This document shows positions 43,906 to 52,775 of a DNA stretch of 64,000 nucleotides, in pieces (position 1 is the stretch's first letter; each line of letters opens with the position of its first letter). The DNA lies in NCBI RefSeq assembly GCF_000023105.1, contig NC_012669.1, positions 248,001 to 312,000 on the forward strand, written 5' to 3'. The notes under the pieces were generated by a model. That model worked only from the letters and a program-made list of their open reading frames with translations, searched no databases and was not told where the DNA came from. This stretch comes from Beutenbergia cavernae DSM 12333 (lineage in GTDB: Bacteria; Actinomycetota; Actinomycetes; Actinomycetales; Beutenbergiaceae). Made by a program: the position numbers and the translations under genes.

Positions 43906-44355
43906 GTGGCAGTGGCTGACGTGCCGCCCGCCGACGGCGTCGACCTGATCGCGGTCCGTGAGGCGCTCGAGGCGTCGTGGAGCTCGCGCACGTCGTATGG
44001 CGGCGTCTGGGACGAGCGCAATCCCGCACTCGGTCAGTGCTATCCGACAGCGCGCGTCGTCCAGCACTTCTTCCCGTCGGCCGAGATCGTCAAGGGTGTG
44101 GTCTGGACCGGCGTCAGCCACGAGGTCCACTTCTGGAACGAGCTCCGCGTCGGGGGCGGCTCGGTCGCCGTCGACCTCACCTGGCAGCAGTTCCCGCCCG
44201 GATCCGTCGTTGTCGCCCGCCAGGTGCTGGACCGGCACGCTCTCGGTGACGGCGCGACGACGCTCGCCCGGTGCGACAGCCTGCTCGCAGGCGTCCGAGC
44301 GCATCTCGGCGGGACGGGCGGCGCACCCGACGCGCCGCGACCGGACGGGCGGTAG
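43906..44355 (+). CDS. YunG-like conserved protein
   Basis: This 149-residue protein resembles the Bacillus YunG family: SWSSRTSYGG, then NPALGQCYPTARVVQHFFP with a conserved Cys near residue 48, HFWNELRVGGG and VDLTWQQFP. A Cys/His/Asp arrangement hints at a papain-like fold, but no activity is known to me. GTG 43906 lies six bases after TAGTCT (43894-43899), a leaderless start. It is convergent with the next gene at ten bases. Confidence 0.7.
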   Translation: MAVADVPPADGVDLIAVREALEASWSSRTSYGGVWDERNPALGQCYPTARVVQHFFPSAEIVKGVVWTGVSHEVHFWNELRVGGGSVAVDLTWQQFPPGSVVVARQVLDRHALGDGATTLARCDSLLAGVRAHLGGTGGAPDAPRPDGR

Positions 44356-44365
44356 CGGCGCCTCG

Positions 44366-45466
44366 TCAGGCCATCGTGCGCTCGCGGGCGCGCGCGACGA
44401 CGTCGCCGAAGTCGCCCGACTCGGCGTACCAGCGCCGCTGCTGCTCCGAGCCCGTGCCTCGTTCGCGCAGGCGGTGCCAGAGCGTGGTGGCCGTCGCCAG
44501 GTCGCCCGAGTCCGCGAGCGCGCGCCCGAGGTACGCGAACAGCTCCTGGACGACGTCGTGGGCCGGCTCCGGCGTCCCGGACACCGGGCTCACGATGCGC
44601 TCGGTGAGCCCCGTGCGCGCGGCTCGCCACGCGGCGAGGCGCAGGAGCTCGGCCCGGCCGGCCGGCGCCGGCACGCCGTCGCGCGCCTCGCGCGCCGTCG
44701 TCTCCACCAGCGCTCGCACGAGGACCGCCAGGAGGACAGCGTCGTTGACGTCGAGGCAGACGTCCGCCACCCGGACCTCCACGGTCGGGTAGCGGTGGGA
44801 GAGGCGCGCGTCGAAGTAGACCATGCCGGGGTCGAGGATCGCGCCCGTGCGCAGCAGGGCCGCGACCGCCTCGTGGTAGGCCGCGGCGGAGCCGAACGGC
44901 GCCACCGGTCCGGCGCTCGGCCAGCGGTACCAGACCTGGCTGCGGTAGCTCGAGTAGCCCGTGTCCTCACCGTTCCAGAACGGGGAGTTCGCGGACATGG
45001 CGAGCAGGACCGGCAGCCAGCGCTGGATGCGGTCGATGACGGCGACGCCCTCGTCGTCGTCGGCGATCCCGACGTGCACGTGGCAGCCGCTCATCGGCGA
45101 CTCGCGGGCGGGCTGCTCCAGGAGCTCGGCGATCTGCTCGTAGCGTTCGCCGCGGGTCGTCCGGGTCTCCGACTCGAACGGCGACGTCCCGAGCGCGACG
45201 ATCCCCGCCCGGACGTGCGCCGCGGCGGCGTCGGCCCGGGCGCGGCACGCCCGCAGGGCGTCGGACACCTCCGCCAGCGTCGAGCAGATCGGCGTGCCGA
45301 TCTCGATCTGCTGCTGGAAGAACTCCTCGTCGAGGTCGCCCGGGGCGGCCTCGGGGTGCGCGAACGTCGCGACGGCGTCGTTCGTCAGCACGGCGGCCGC
45401 GCGGGCGACCGGCCGGCCGTCGGGCCCGGCGAGGATGTACTCCTCCTCGACTCCCACCGTTCGCAT
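44366..45466 (-). CDS. carboxylate-amine ligase of the glutamate-cysteine ligase 2 family (YbdK-like)
   Basis: This 366-residue enzyme has GCS2 motifs: VGVEEEYIL at the N-terminus, a FFQQQIEIGTP substrate loop, MSGCHVHVGI, NSPFW and YSSYRSQVW, and a late RVADVCLDVNDA. Family members join an amino group to the gamma-carboxyl of glutamate-like substrates with ATP. Mycothiol, not glutathione, is usual in actinobacteria, so the product is uncertain. ATG 45466 fits the MRTVGVEEEY family start and lies six bases after CACACT. Confidence 0.87.
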   Translation of the reverse strand: MRTVGVEEEYILAGPDGRPVARAAAVLTNDAVATFAHPEAAPGDLDEEFFQQQIEIGTPICSTLAEVSDALRACRARADAAAAHVRAGIVALGTSPFESETRTTRGERYEQIAELLEQPARESPMSGCHVHVGIADDDEGVAVIDRIQRWLPVLLAMSANSPFWNGEDTGYSSYRSQVWYRWPSAGPVAPFGSAAAYHEAVAALLRTGAILDPGMVYFDARLSHRYPTVEVRVADVCLDVNDAVLLAVLVRALVETTAREARDGVPAPAGRAELLRLAAWRAARTGLTERIVSPVSGTPEPAHDVVQELFAYLGRALADSGDLATATTLWHRLRERGTGSEQQRRWYAESGDFGDVVARARERTMA

Positions 45467-45547
45467 GGCGTCAGTGTGCTGCGTGCTCGGATGTTCGGCA
45501 TCGCCGGCCGACGGCGACACGCGAGGCAGACGTCCCGACCGGACGGG

Positions 45548-46123
45548 TCAGGCGCGGTCGTACGTGAGCACCGCGTTCCCGCCGTCGAACGTCGTCACGT
45601 CCGTGAGGTCGAACGCCGTGGGCGCGAAGGCGGAGCCGCCGAACGCCTGCTTTCCCGCGCCGGCGACGACCGGGTAGAGCTTGACGATCAGGCGGTCGAT
45701 CTCGGACAGCAGGGCGCCGGCGAGCGTGCCGCCGCCGGCGAGGTAGATGTCGAGCTGGGAGTCCTCCGCCTTGAGCTCGCGGACGAGGGCGATCGGGTCC
45801 GTGCGCACGATCGTCACGTCCGGGTCGACCTGCTCCTGCGTGGTCGAGACGACGTACTGGCGCAGGTGCGCGTACGGGCTCGTGACGCCGGCGTCGAGCG
45901 CGGGCGTGTAGGTGCGGCGACCCATGACGATCGTGTCGAAGTGCCGGTTCGGCGTGTCGGGCATGCCGAGGTGGGCGCGGACGTGCGTCGGGATCGCGTC
46001 GGGGAACTCCGCTGCCATCCAGGTGGAGTACTCCTCGGACTGCGGGTAGAACTCGACCTCGTCGTTCGGTCCGGCGATGTAGCCGTCGATGGACAGGGCG
46101 ATGTAGTAGGTCAGGCGTCGCAT
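45548..46123 (-). CDS. dihydrofolate reductase/RibD C-terminal-fold protein
   Basis: This 191-residue protein has the RibD_C/DHFR fold: YYIALSIDGYIAGP at the N-terminus, DTIVMGRRTY, YVVSTTQ, DIYLAGGGTLAGALL and VKLYPVVAG. It should bind NADPH; most such stand-alone proteins have no known substrate. The hairpin at 46215-46262 separates it from the upstream DNA ligase gene, so it is likely a separate transcript. Confidence 0.87.
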   Translation of the reverse strand: MRRLTYYIALSIDGYIAGPNDEVEFYPQSEEYSTWMAAEFPDAIPTHVRAHLGMPDTPNRHFDTIVMGRRTYTPALDAGVTSPYAHLRQYVVSTTQEQVDPDVTIVRTDPIALVRELKAEDSQLDIYLAGGGTLAGALLSEIDRLIVKLYPVVAGAGKQAFGGSAFAPTAFDLTDVTTFDGGNAVLTYDRA

Positions 46124-46214
46124 CGCCTCACCTTCCCGCCTCGCCGCGGGCGAGGATCGGCGACGCGCGGGCCGTCCGCCGTCGGCGAACGGCGCTGGTC
46201 GCCCTGCGCCGCAC

Positions 46215-46262
46215 GCCGCGGAAGGTCAGTTGCCGCAGCGGCAACGAACCCTTCCGCGGCCG
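46215..46262. terminator. nested hairpin downstream of the DNA ligase gene
   Basis: A 12-bp outer stem (46215-46226 with 46251-46262) encloses a second stem GTTGCC/GGCAAC (46230-46235 with 46241-46246). No U tract is seen. It lies just after the minus-strand ligase gene. Confidence 0.6.
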
Positions 46263-46278
46263 CCCGTGAGCGGGCCTC

Positions 46279-47817
46279 TCAGAGCCCGGCGAGGGTGCGC
46301 ACAGTGTCGATGGTGTCGGCCTCGGCCGCCGTCTTGTCGTCGCGGTACCGCAGCACCCGCGCGAACCGGAGCGCGAGACCGCCGGGGTACCGCGTGGAGC
46401 GCTGGAGCCCGTCGAACGCGATCTCGACCACCTGCTCGGGGCGCAGGTGGACCGCCCACTCGTCGCGCGACGTCTCGAGCTCGAGGAACCGCTCCGTCTG
46501 CCACGCCAGCATCTCGTCCGTCATGCCCTTGAACGTCTTGCCGAGCATGACGAACCCGCCGGCAGGATCGCGCGCACCGAGGTGGATGTTCGAGAGCCAC
46601 CCGCGCCGCCGACCCGATCCCCACTCGACGGCGAGCACCACCAGGTCGAGCGTGTGCCGTGGCTTCACCTTGATCCAGCCGGCGCCGCGCCGGCCCGCCT
46701 CGTAGGGCGTGTCCGTGGCCTTGACCACCACGCCCTCCTGCCCGTCGCGGACCGCCGCCGCGAAGAACTCCTCGGCGGCCGCCGGGTCCGACGTCGTCAG
46801 TCGGGTCACGACGTGGGGACCGGCGACGGCGTCGAGCACCTCGAGCCGCTCGCGGAGCGGAGCGTCGACGAGATCCCGGCCGTCGGCGTGCAGGCAGTCG
46901 AAGAAGAACGGCGTGAGGGTCATGGCTGCCGCGACGTCGGCGTCACGGGTGGCGGACCGCGACGCCGTCTCCTGGAACGGTCGCGGCCGGCCGCCGGCGT
47001 CGACCGCGAGCGCTTCGCCGTCGAGCACGAGCGCGCCGGCCGGGAGCGCACGGACGGCCTCGACGATCTCCGGGACGCGGCCGGTGATGTCGTCGAGGCT
47101 GCGGGTGAACACGCGGACCTCGTCGCCCGCCTTGTGCACCTGGATCCGGATGCCGTCGAGCTTGACGTCGACCGACACCGCGACGTCGCCCCCGGGGAGC
47201 TTCGCGAACGCCGCGGCGACGTCGGGTGCGGACTGTGCGAGCATCGGGCGGACGGCGCGGCCCACCGTGAGCATGAACCCGGACAGCGCCGCGACCGCCT
47301 CCGCCGGACCGGCGGCGGCGAGAGCGGCGCGGGCGACCGGGCCGGTCGCGCCGGCGAACATCGCCGCACGGCGCACCTCGGGAGCCGGCACACCGGCGGC
47401 GTCGGCGACGGCGTCGAGCACGAGGGCGTCGAGCGCACCCTGCCGCAGCTCGCCGGAGACCAGCCCCCGCAGCAGCGCCTGCTCGCGTTCCGTGGCCGCC
47501 GCGAACAGCTCGGCAGCGGCTGCGGCGCGGGCGGTGGCCGAGCCCGGGCCGGCCAGGTCGGCCATCGCGGCGAACGTGGCGTCGACGTCGGCCACCTCGA
47601 GGCTCGGATCCTCCGCCGGGCCCGGGAGGTCGCGCAACGACCTCCACCCGAGGCCGGTACGCCGCTGCCGCAGCTCGCCGGCGACGTACGCGACGACGAT
47701 CTCGACGTCGTCCGCCGGCGCCCGCCGCAGCAGGTCGGCGATCGCCGCGCGCTTGGCGAGGCGCGACCGGGTGGCCGCGACGGCGTCGGACGTGGCGGCC
47801 ACCTCGGCGAGAAGCAT
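46279..47817 (-). CDS. ATP-dependent DNA ligase (LigB-type)
   Basis: This 512-residue ligase has an N-terminal helical DNA-binding domain, then the adenylation domain with nucleophilic Lys219 in VKLDGIRIQ. Motif III-like LDGEALAVD, motif IIIa-like [13 protein letters not shown] and motif V WIKVKPRH follow, and an OB-fold with EIAFDGLQ ends it. It seals DNA nicks with ATP, in addition to the NAD-dependent ligase expected elsewhere in the genome. ATG 47817 gives the [10 protein letters not shown] start usual for the family. A divergent small gene faces it. Confidence 0.92.
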   Translation of the reverse strand: MLLAEVAATSDAVAATRSRLAKRAAIADLLRRAPADDVEIVVAYVAGELRQRRTGLGWRSLRDLPGPAEDPSLEVADVDATFAAMADLAGPGSATARAAAAAELFAAATEREQALLRGLVSGELRQGALDALVLDAVADAAGVPAPEVRRAAMFAGATGPVARAALAAAGPAEAVAALSGFMLTVGRAVRPMLAQSAPDVAAAFAKLPGGDVAVSVDVKLDGIRIQVHKAGDEVRVFTRSLDDITGRVPEIVEAVRALPAGALVLDGEALAVDAGGRPRPFQETASRSATRDADVAAAMTLTPFFFDCLHADGRDLVDAPLRERLEVLDAVAGPHVVTRLTTSDPAAAEEFFAAAVRDGQEGVVVKATDTPYEAGRRGAGWIKVKPRHTLDLVVLAVEWGSGRRRGWLSNIHLGARDPAGGFVMLGKTFKGMTDEMLAWQTERFLELETSRDEWAVHLRPEQVVEIAFDGLQRSTRYPGGLALRFARVLRYRDDKTAAEADTIDTVRTLAGL

Positions 47818-47866
47818 GCGGCATTCTCCCGCCGCGCGCCGACATCGCGCCCGTAGGATGCGACGC

Positions 47867-48181
47867 ATGACCCTCGGAACCGAATCGGCCGTCGTCCCCG
47901 CTGCTCCCGAGGCGGTGCTCGCGACGATCCGCTCGGTGCTCGAGGCCAAGCGCTACCGGGTCACCGACGCACCCCCCGGAGGCCGGATCACGTTCGTGAC
48001 GCGCAAGACGATGCTGAACTGGGAGCTCGACGGGATCGCGCAGGTGGCCCCCGTGCAGGGCGGGACGCAGGTGTCGGTGACGCTTCAGAGCCGCTCCGAC
48101 CGGCCGCAGGCTCTGATGGACGGCTCCAAGAACGCCAAGGCGGCGAAGAAGCTGGTGAAGGAGATCGTCGAGGCGGGGTGA
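47867..48181 (+). CDS. small conserved hypothetical protein
   Basis: This 104-residue protein looks like a small alpha/beta (SRPBCC or YbjQ-like) fold: [43 protein letters not shown] and a C-terminal Lys-rich helix [14 protein letters not shown]. No firm family. ATG 47867 lies seven bases after TAGGAT (47854-47859), so it is probably leaderless. It is divergent from the ligase gene. Confidence 0.65.
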   Translation: MTLGTESAVVPAAPEAVLATIRSVLEAKRYRVTDAPPGGRITFVTRKTMLNWELDGIAQVAPVQGGTQVSVTLQSRSDRPQALMDGSKNAKAAKKLVKEIVEAG

Positions 48182-48208
48182 CCGCGCCGGTCGCTCCCTG
48201 ACCTTTGC

Positions 48209-48275
48209 CGAGGTAGTACCGGGCGGGCGAGGGAGTAGCTCCGTCCTCCTACCTCGCCCGCCCGGTACTACCTCG
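48209..48275. terminator. 24-bp perfect-stem hairpin between convergent genes
   Basis: The arms at 48209-48232 and 48252-48275 are perfect reverse complements with a 19-base loop. It sits between the small hypothetical gene and the convergent permease gene and is probably a bidirectional terminator. Confidence 0.65.
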
Positions 48276-48328
48276 AGGCTTGGGGTCGAGCGACGAAGGA
48301 GTGTGGGGGCGGCGACGGCGGCTGCGCG

Positions 48329-49681
48329 TCAGTCGGCGGCCGGGACTGACGCCGGGCTCGCCGGCTCCGCGACGCTCGTGCCCCGCCACCGAGCGATCGC
48401 CCGCATGAGGTGGTAGATCCCGATCGCCGCCGCGGTACCGAGCGCGATCCCCTCGAAGCGGAGGTCGCCGGCGGTCCAGGTGAAGTTCGCGATGCCGATG
48501 ATGAGCGCGATGGCCGCGGTCGTGAGGTTGACCGGGTCGGCGAAGTTGACCTTGTTCTGCACCCAGATCCTCGCGCCGAGGACGCCGATCATCCCGTACA
48601 GCACCGTCGCCGCGCCGCCGAGCACGCCGGCCGGGATCGTGGCGATGAGCGCCCCGAACTTCGGCGAGAGGCTGAGGAGGAGCGCCGTCGCCGCCGCCAC
48701 CCAGTACGCGGCGGTCGAGTAGACGCGCGTGGCGGCCATGACCCCGATGTTCTCGGCGTACGTCGTGGTGCCGGATCCGCCGCCGCTGCCCGCGAGCACC
48801 GTGGACAGGCCGTCAGCCATGAGCGCGCGGCCGGTGACGCCGTCGAGGTTCGTGCCGGTCATCGCCGAGACCGACTTCACGTGCCCGACGTTCTCCGCCA
48901 CGAGCACAAGCACGACCGGCACGAACAGGCCGAGGACGGCAGGGGTGAACGTCGGCGTCGTGAACTGCGGCAGACCGATCCAGGCAGCCTCGCTGACGGC
49001 GGTGAAGTCGACCTCGCCGCGGATCGTCGCCACGACGTACCCGATCACTACCCCGACCAGGATCGACAGCCGCCCGAGGATCCCGCGGAACAGGACGGTG
49101 ACGAGGACGATCGCGAGCAGCGTGATCGTTGCCGTGACCGGGGCCGCGCGGAAGCCGCTCGTGCAGGACTCGACGATCTCGCCGTCGACCACCGACTGCT
49201 GGCACGTGCCCCACGCGGCGGGCGCGAGGTTGAACCCGATGAGGGCGACGATCGTGCCCGTCACGACCGGCGGCATGACGACGTCGATCCACCGCGCGCC
49301 GGCCACGTGCACCACGAGGCCGACGACGGCGAGCAGCGCGCCCGTGACGACGACCCCGCCGAGCGCGCTCGACATCCCGTACGTGCCCGCCGCGGCGCCG
49401 ATCGGGGCGATGAACGCGAAGCTGGAGCCGAGGTAGCTCGGTAGGCGTCCGCGCGTGATGAGCAAGAAGAGCGCGGTGCCGATCGCGGAGAAGAACAGCG
49501 TGGTTGCCGGCGGGAGGCCGGTGAGCAGCGGGACGAGGAACGTCGCGCCGAACATCGCGACGACGTGCTGCATGCCGATGCCGATGGTGCGGGGCCAGGA
49601 CAGTCGCTCGTCGGGGGCGACGACGGCGCCGGGTGCGATCGTGCGGCCGTCGCCGTGGCGACGCCAGGTCATGAGTGCCAT
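48329..49681 (-). CDS. NCS2 family uracil-xanthine permease
   Basis: This 450-residue, 14-helix permease has NCS2 features: QHVVAMFGATFLVPLLTG in the first helix region, LGSSFAFIAP, VMPPVVTGTIVALIGFNLA and GSGGGSGTTTYAENIGVMAATRV, which holds the substrate-site Glu. It imports uracil, xanthine or related bases with protons. It faces a LacI-controlled nucleoside operon across a 745-base region. The stop is followed by the hairpin at 48209-48275. Confidence 0.9.
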   Translation of the reverse strand: MALMTWRRHGDGRTIAPGAVVAPDERLSWPRTIGIGMQHVVAMFGATFLVPLLTGLPPATTLFFSAIGTALFLLITRGRLPSYLGSSFAFIAPIGAAAGTYGMSSALGGVVVTGALLAVVGLVVHVAGARWIDVVMPPVVTGTIVALIGFNLAPAAWGTCQQSVVDGEIVESCTSGFRAAPVTATITLLAIVLVTVLFRGILGRLSILVGVVIGYVVATIRGEVDFTAVSEAAWIGLPQFTTPTFTPAVLGLFVPVVLVLVAENVGHVKSVSAMTGTNLDGVTGRALMADGLSTVLAGSGGGSGTTTYAENIGVMAATRVYSTAAYWVAAATALLLSLSPKFGALIATIPAGVLGGAATVLYGMIGVLGARIWVQNKVNFADPVNLTTAAIALIIGIANFTWTAGDLRFEGIALGTAAAIGIYHLMRAIARWRGTSVAEPASPASVPAAD

Positions 49682-49795
49682 GCGGGTCCTTCGCGGGTGG
49701 GGCGGCTGCGCCCGGGGTGGGCCGGTGGAACTCTAGTGAACGCGCGCCGGGCGGAGGTCGCGTCGGGTGGACGACGGCGGTCGGTCGGGTCACGC

Positions 49796-50103
49796 GGTGC
49801 GGCGTGGCGTGCCGCTGCCCGCGCTCGCCCGGTCCGTGCGCCTCCGGCCCAAGGCGCCCTGAGCCGCTGCTGTGGCCCGATGTTCGCGGCCCACGGTGCG
49901 TTCGGCGTGGGGGTGCGCGGCCCAGGGTGCGTTCGGGGTGGGGGTGCGCGGTGCGGCGTGGCGTGCCGCTGCCCGCGCTCGCTCGGCCCGGGCGCCTCCG
50001 GCCGAAGGCGCCCTGAGCCGCTGCTGTGGCCCGATGTTCGCGGCCCAGGGTGCGTTCGGCGTGGGGGTGCGCGGCCCAGGGTGCGTTCGGCGTGGTGGGT
50101 GTG
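49796..50103 (+). repeat. two tandem copies of a 154-bp repeat
   Basis: The copies (about 49796-49949 and 49950-50103) match at a constant offset of 154 bases with a few substitutions. Each contains three or four degenerate 31-base units (GCGCGGCCCAGGGTGCGTTC and variants), so it is a higher-order form of the same minisatellite. Confidence 0.75.
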
Positions 50104-50135
50104 CGGCCTGAGGCGCGCTCGGCGCGGGGGGGGGT

Positions 50136-50290
50136 GCGCGGCCTGGGGTGCGTTCGGGGTGGGGGGGCGCGGCCTGGGGTGGGTTCGGGGTGGGGGTGCG
50201 CGGCCTGGGGTGCGTTCGGGGTGGGGGGGCGCGGCCTGGGGTGGGTTCGGGGTGGGGGTGCGCGGCCTGGGGTGCGTTCGGCGTGGGGGC
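50136..50290 (+). repeat. 31-bp G-rich minisatellite, five units
   Basis: Units begin at 50136, 50167, 50198, 50229 and 50260. Units 1 and 3 are identical, as are 2 and 4, so a 62-base dimer is repeated twice. Each unit has several runs of four to six G on the plus strand. The period is not a multiple of three, which argues against coding. Confidence 0.85.
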
Positions 50291-50371
50291 GCCGTCGAGG
50301 GCACGGCCCGACCGAGCACCCGCCCCGGCGCCGTGACCGAAACGTGACGTCGGGGAAGTTGCGCGCCTCGT

Positions 50372-50385
50372 TCAACACGTGTCAA
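50372..50385. promoter_or_regulatory. LacI-type operator 1
   Basis: TCAACACGTGTCAA is an imperfect palindrome centred on CACGTG, 25 bases before a second similar site. Confidence 0.55.
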
Positions 50386-50396
50386 CCTGGTGCGAA

Positions 50397-50410
50397 TCAA
50401 CACGAGTTGA
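50397..50410. promoter_or_regulatory. LacI-type operator 2
   Basis: TCAAC-ACGA-GTTGA has perfect five-base arms and the TCAACACG core of operator 1. It lies just upstream of the nucleoside hydrolase start, so binding by the LacI protein at the end of this operon would block transcription. Confidence 0.6.
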
Positions 50411-50426
50411 ACAAGGGAGTTCCTTC

Positions 50427-51377
50427 ATGCGCGTCATCCTCGACACCGACATGGGCATGGGTGCGCCCGGCTCCGAGATCGACGACGGCTTCGCCCTCGC
50501 GCTCCTCCTCGCAGACGACACCTTCGACGTCGAGCTGGTCACCTCCGTCAACGGGAACATCGACGTCGAGAGCGGCACCTACCTCAGCATCGAGCTGCTC
50601 CAGCGCCTCGGCCGCCCCGAGATCCCGGTGGTCCGCGGAGCCGCGGCGCCGCTCGTCGAGCCGGAGAAGGTGCGCGCGGCTCCGGACTCCGTGCGCGAGG
50701 CGTTCGGGCACCACGTCCCGGCCCCCGGTTACGCCGCGGCGGAGATCGCGCGCCGCGTCGTGGAGTCGCCGGGCGAGATCACGATCGTCGCCATCGGCCC
50801 GCTCACGAACGTCGCCGCGGCCATCGCCCTGGACGAGCGCGTCGCCGGCGCCGTCAAGGAGATCGTCGTCATGGGCGGCGTCTTCCTCGGCCACACCAAC
50901 GCGCGCCGCATGCCCGGCGAGTTCAACTGGTGGGTCGACGCCCATGCCGCCCGCGCCGTGATGCGCAGCGGTGCGCCGACCCGCCTCGTCGGCCTCGACG
51001 TCACCACGAAGGTGCGGCTCACGCGCGAGCACGCCGCCACCATGGCCGCGAGCGGCCGCCCGTTCGGCCAGTTCGCCGGTGATTGCACCATCGCGTGGCT
51101 CGACCGCCTCGGTCGCGAGCACCCGGGCGAGGAGGACGCCGGCGGCTCCTGCGCCATGCACGACCCGCTGGCCGTGGCAGCGATCTCCCGCCCGGAGCTG
51201 CTCACGTGGGCACCCGCGCACGTGGACGTCGTCAGCAACGACGAGGTGGGCCGCGGCATCGCCGTCGCCGACCTGCTCACCGGCCACGACGCACCGCCAG
51301 CCAACACGACGATCGCGACGGCGGTCGACGCCGACGCCTTCATGGCCTACTTCCTCGACCGCATCACCGCCTACTGA
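50427..51377 (+). CDS. inosine/uridine-preferring nucleoside hydrolase
   Basis: This 316-residue enzyme has the nucleoside hydrolase signature near the N-terminus (VILDTDMGMGAPGSEIDDGFAL, with the calcium-binding Asp cluster), then TSVNGNIDVE and IGPLTNVAAAI. Further on are the MGGVFLG loop and the late HDPLAVAA with a catalytic-site His/Asp. It splits ribonucleosides to base and ribose. AAGGGAG precedes ATG 50427. It leads an operon with an ABC importer and ribokinase, consistent with nucleoside scavenging. Confidence 0.9.
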   Translation: MRVILDTDMGMGAPGSEIDDGFALALLLADDTFDVELVTSVNGNIDVESGTYLSIELLQRLGRPEIPVVRGAAAPLVEPEKVRAAPDSVREAFGHHVPAPGYAAAEIARRVVESPGEITIVAIGPLTNVAAAIALDERVAGAVKEIVVMGGVFLGHTNARRMPGEFNWWVDAHAARAVMRSGAPTRLVGLDVTTKVRLTREHAATMAASGRPFGQFAGDCTIAWLDRLGREHPGEEDAGGSCAMHDPLAVAAISRPELLTWAPAHVDVVSNDEVGRGIAVADLLTGHDAPPANTTIATAVDADAFMAYFLDRITAY

Positions 51378-51448
51378 CCGACCAGACCGACCCGACCTAC
51401 CCGACCAACCAGTTCGACCCCGACAACGCCGTCATGAAAGGACACGCC

Positions 51449-52768
51449 ATGCGACGCACCACCCCAGCGGTCGGCGCCCTCGCCGCAGCCGTCATGCTCG
51501 TCACCGCCGCCTGCTCCTCCGGAGGATCGTCCGGTGGGGACGGGGGAGACGACGCCGCCTGGGCGCTCCCGGACGAGGACCCCACGGCCACCGTCCAGGT
51601 GCTCGGCCACCAGGACGCCGCCGACCTGCAGCCCGTGTTCGACGCGTTCAGCGAGGCCCACCCGAGCATCACCGTCGAGTACGAGGCCGTCCCGTTCGAC
51701 CAGCTCAACTCCGTGCTCGACGCCCGGATCGCGAACAAGGACGGCAACCCGGACGTGTACTGGGCCGACCAGCCGCGCATCCCGGCGCTCTCGGCCCGGG
51801 GCTACGCCGAGGACATCACGGAGCAGTTCGCGCCGGACGCCGAGGCCTGGGACCCAGCGCCGCTCGAGTCGAGCTCGTTCGACGGCCATCAGTGGGCGGT
51901 CCCGATCGCGAACTCGACCCAGCTCCTCTACTACAACAAGGACCTGCTCGACGCCGCCGGGGCGGAGTACCCCTCGGCCGCCGTGGAGGACCGCATGACG
52001 TGGGAGGAGATCACCGAGCGCGCCGGCGCGGCGGTCGACGCCGGCGCCCAGAACGGGCTGCTGTTCGGCCAGGTGAACAGGTACTACCAGCTGCAGCCGC
52101 TCCCGATGTCGCTCGGCGGCTCGGCCGGCGGGACGGGCGAGGGGAACCTGACGCCGGACGTCACGTCGGACGCCTGGGTCGAGGCCATGACCTGGTACGG
52201 GTCGCTCTTCGCTGACGGCCTGTCGCCGCAGGGTGTCGCGCCCGAGCAGTCGGACGCCGAGTTCCTCACCGGGAACACCGCCTACATGGTGCAGGGCCCG
52301 TGGCTGCTGCCGCAGCTGACCGAGGCCGACTTCGAGTGGGGCGTCGCCGCGCACCCGTACTTCGAGGGCGGCGACGCCGTGACGCCGACCGGATCGTGGT
52401 CGCTCGCGATGAGCCCGTTCAGCGACGACAAGGAGGCGGCCGCCGTCTTCATGCGCTGGATGTCGGTCGAGGAGGGCGGCGGCTACGCGGCCTACTACGC
52501 CTCGCCGGAGCTTCCCGCGAACGTCGAGGGCAAGACGCAGTACTTCGAGCGCGAGGTCTTCGCGTCGCCGTCCGGCCAGGACGCCGTGTCGATCATCGAC
52601 GCCGAGACGTCGACGACGGCGGTGCCGCGGCTGCAGACGGTCGGGTACGTGGAGTTCGAGGAGATCCTCGGGCGCGCGTTCTCCGACGTCGCGAACGGTG
52701 CGGATCCCGCAGGGGCGCTCGCGTCGGCGAGCTCCGAGCTCGAGACGGCGTGGGCGCAGTACCGGTGA
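51449..52768 (+). CDS. ABC transporter substrate-binding lipoprotein (sugar/nucleoside)
   Basis: This 439-residue extracellular solute-binding protein of the CUT1 type has a signal peptide ending in VTAACSSG (lipobox). It contains DQLNSVLDARIANKDGNPDVYWAD, LYYNKDLLDAAG, MVQGPWLLPQL and WSLAMSPFSDDKEAA, as in the family. It should capture the operon's substrate and pass it to the two permeases. ATG 51449 with AAAGGA upstream is preferred over ATG 51434, which opens the same frame. Confidence 0.88.
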   Translation: MRRTTPAVGALAAAVMLVTAACSSGGSSGGDGGDDAAWALPDEDPTATVQVLGHQDAADLQPVFDAFSEAHPSITVEYEAVPFDQLNSVLDARIANKDGNPDVYWADQPRIPALSARGYAEDITEQFAPDAEAWDPAPLESSSFDGHQWAVPIANSTQLLYYNKDLLDAAGAEYPSAAVEDRMTWEEITERAGAAVDAGAQNGLLFGQVNRYYQLQPLPMSLGGSAGGTGEGNLTPDVTSDAWVEAMTWYGSLFADGLSPQGVAPEQSDAEFLTGNTAYMVQGPWLLPQLTEADFEWGVAAHPYFEGGDAVTPTGSWSLAMSPFSDDKEAAAVFMRWMSVEEGGGYAAYYASPELPANVEGKTQYFEREVFASPSGQDAVSIIDAETSTTAVPRLQTVGYVEFEEILGRAFSDVANGADPAGALASASSELETAWAQYR

Positions 52769-52775
52769 GCGACCG

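Larger units (their letters stand above)
49682..50426. other. 745-base gene-free region holding a G-rich minisatellite and the operon promoter
   Basis: The first 110 bases (49682-49795) are unremarkable GC-rich DNA. Tandem repeats follow from 49796 to about 50290. The last 90 bases hold two LacI-type operators and the SD of the nucleoside hydrolase gene. The open frames across the repeat region rotate with the 31-base period and show no conserved protein. Confidence 0.75.

Noticed and set aside
49231-49259. A fourth TGAACC-N16-CGTGCC match on the plus strand.
   Set aside because: It lies inside the uracil-xanthine permease gene, antisense to it, with no gene positioned to use it. It is more likely coding-sequence chance than a promoter, though an antisense RNA is possible.
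49796-50290. The repeat block as a CRISPR array.
   Set aside because: The units are contiguous with no unique spacers, and no cas genes are present.
48813-50378. Long open frames across the minisatellite on both strands.
   Set aside because: They arise from repeated GC-rich units, rotate through frames with the 31-base period and extend into the known permease gene in the wrong frame.
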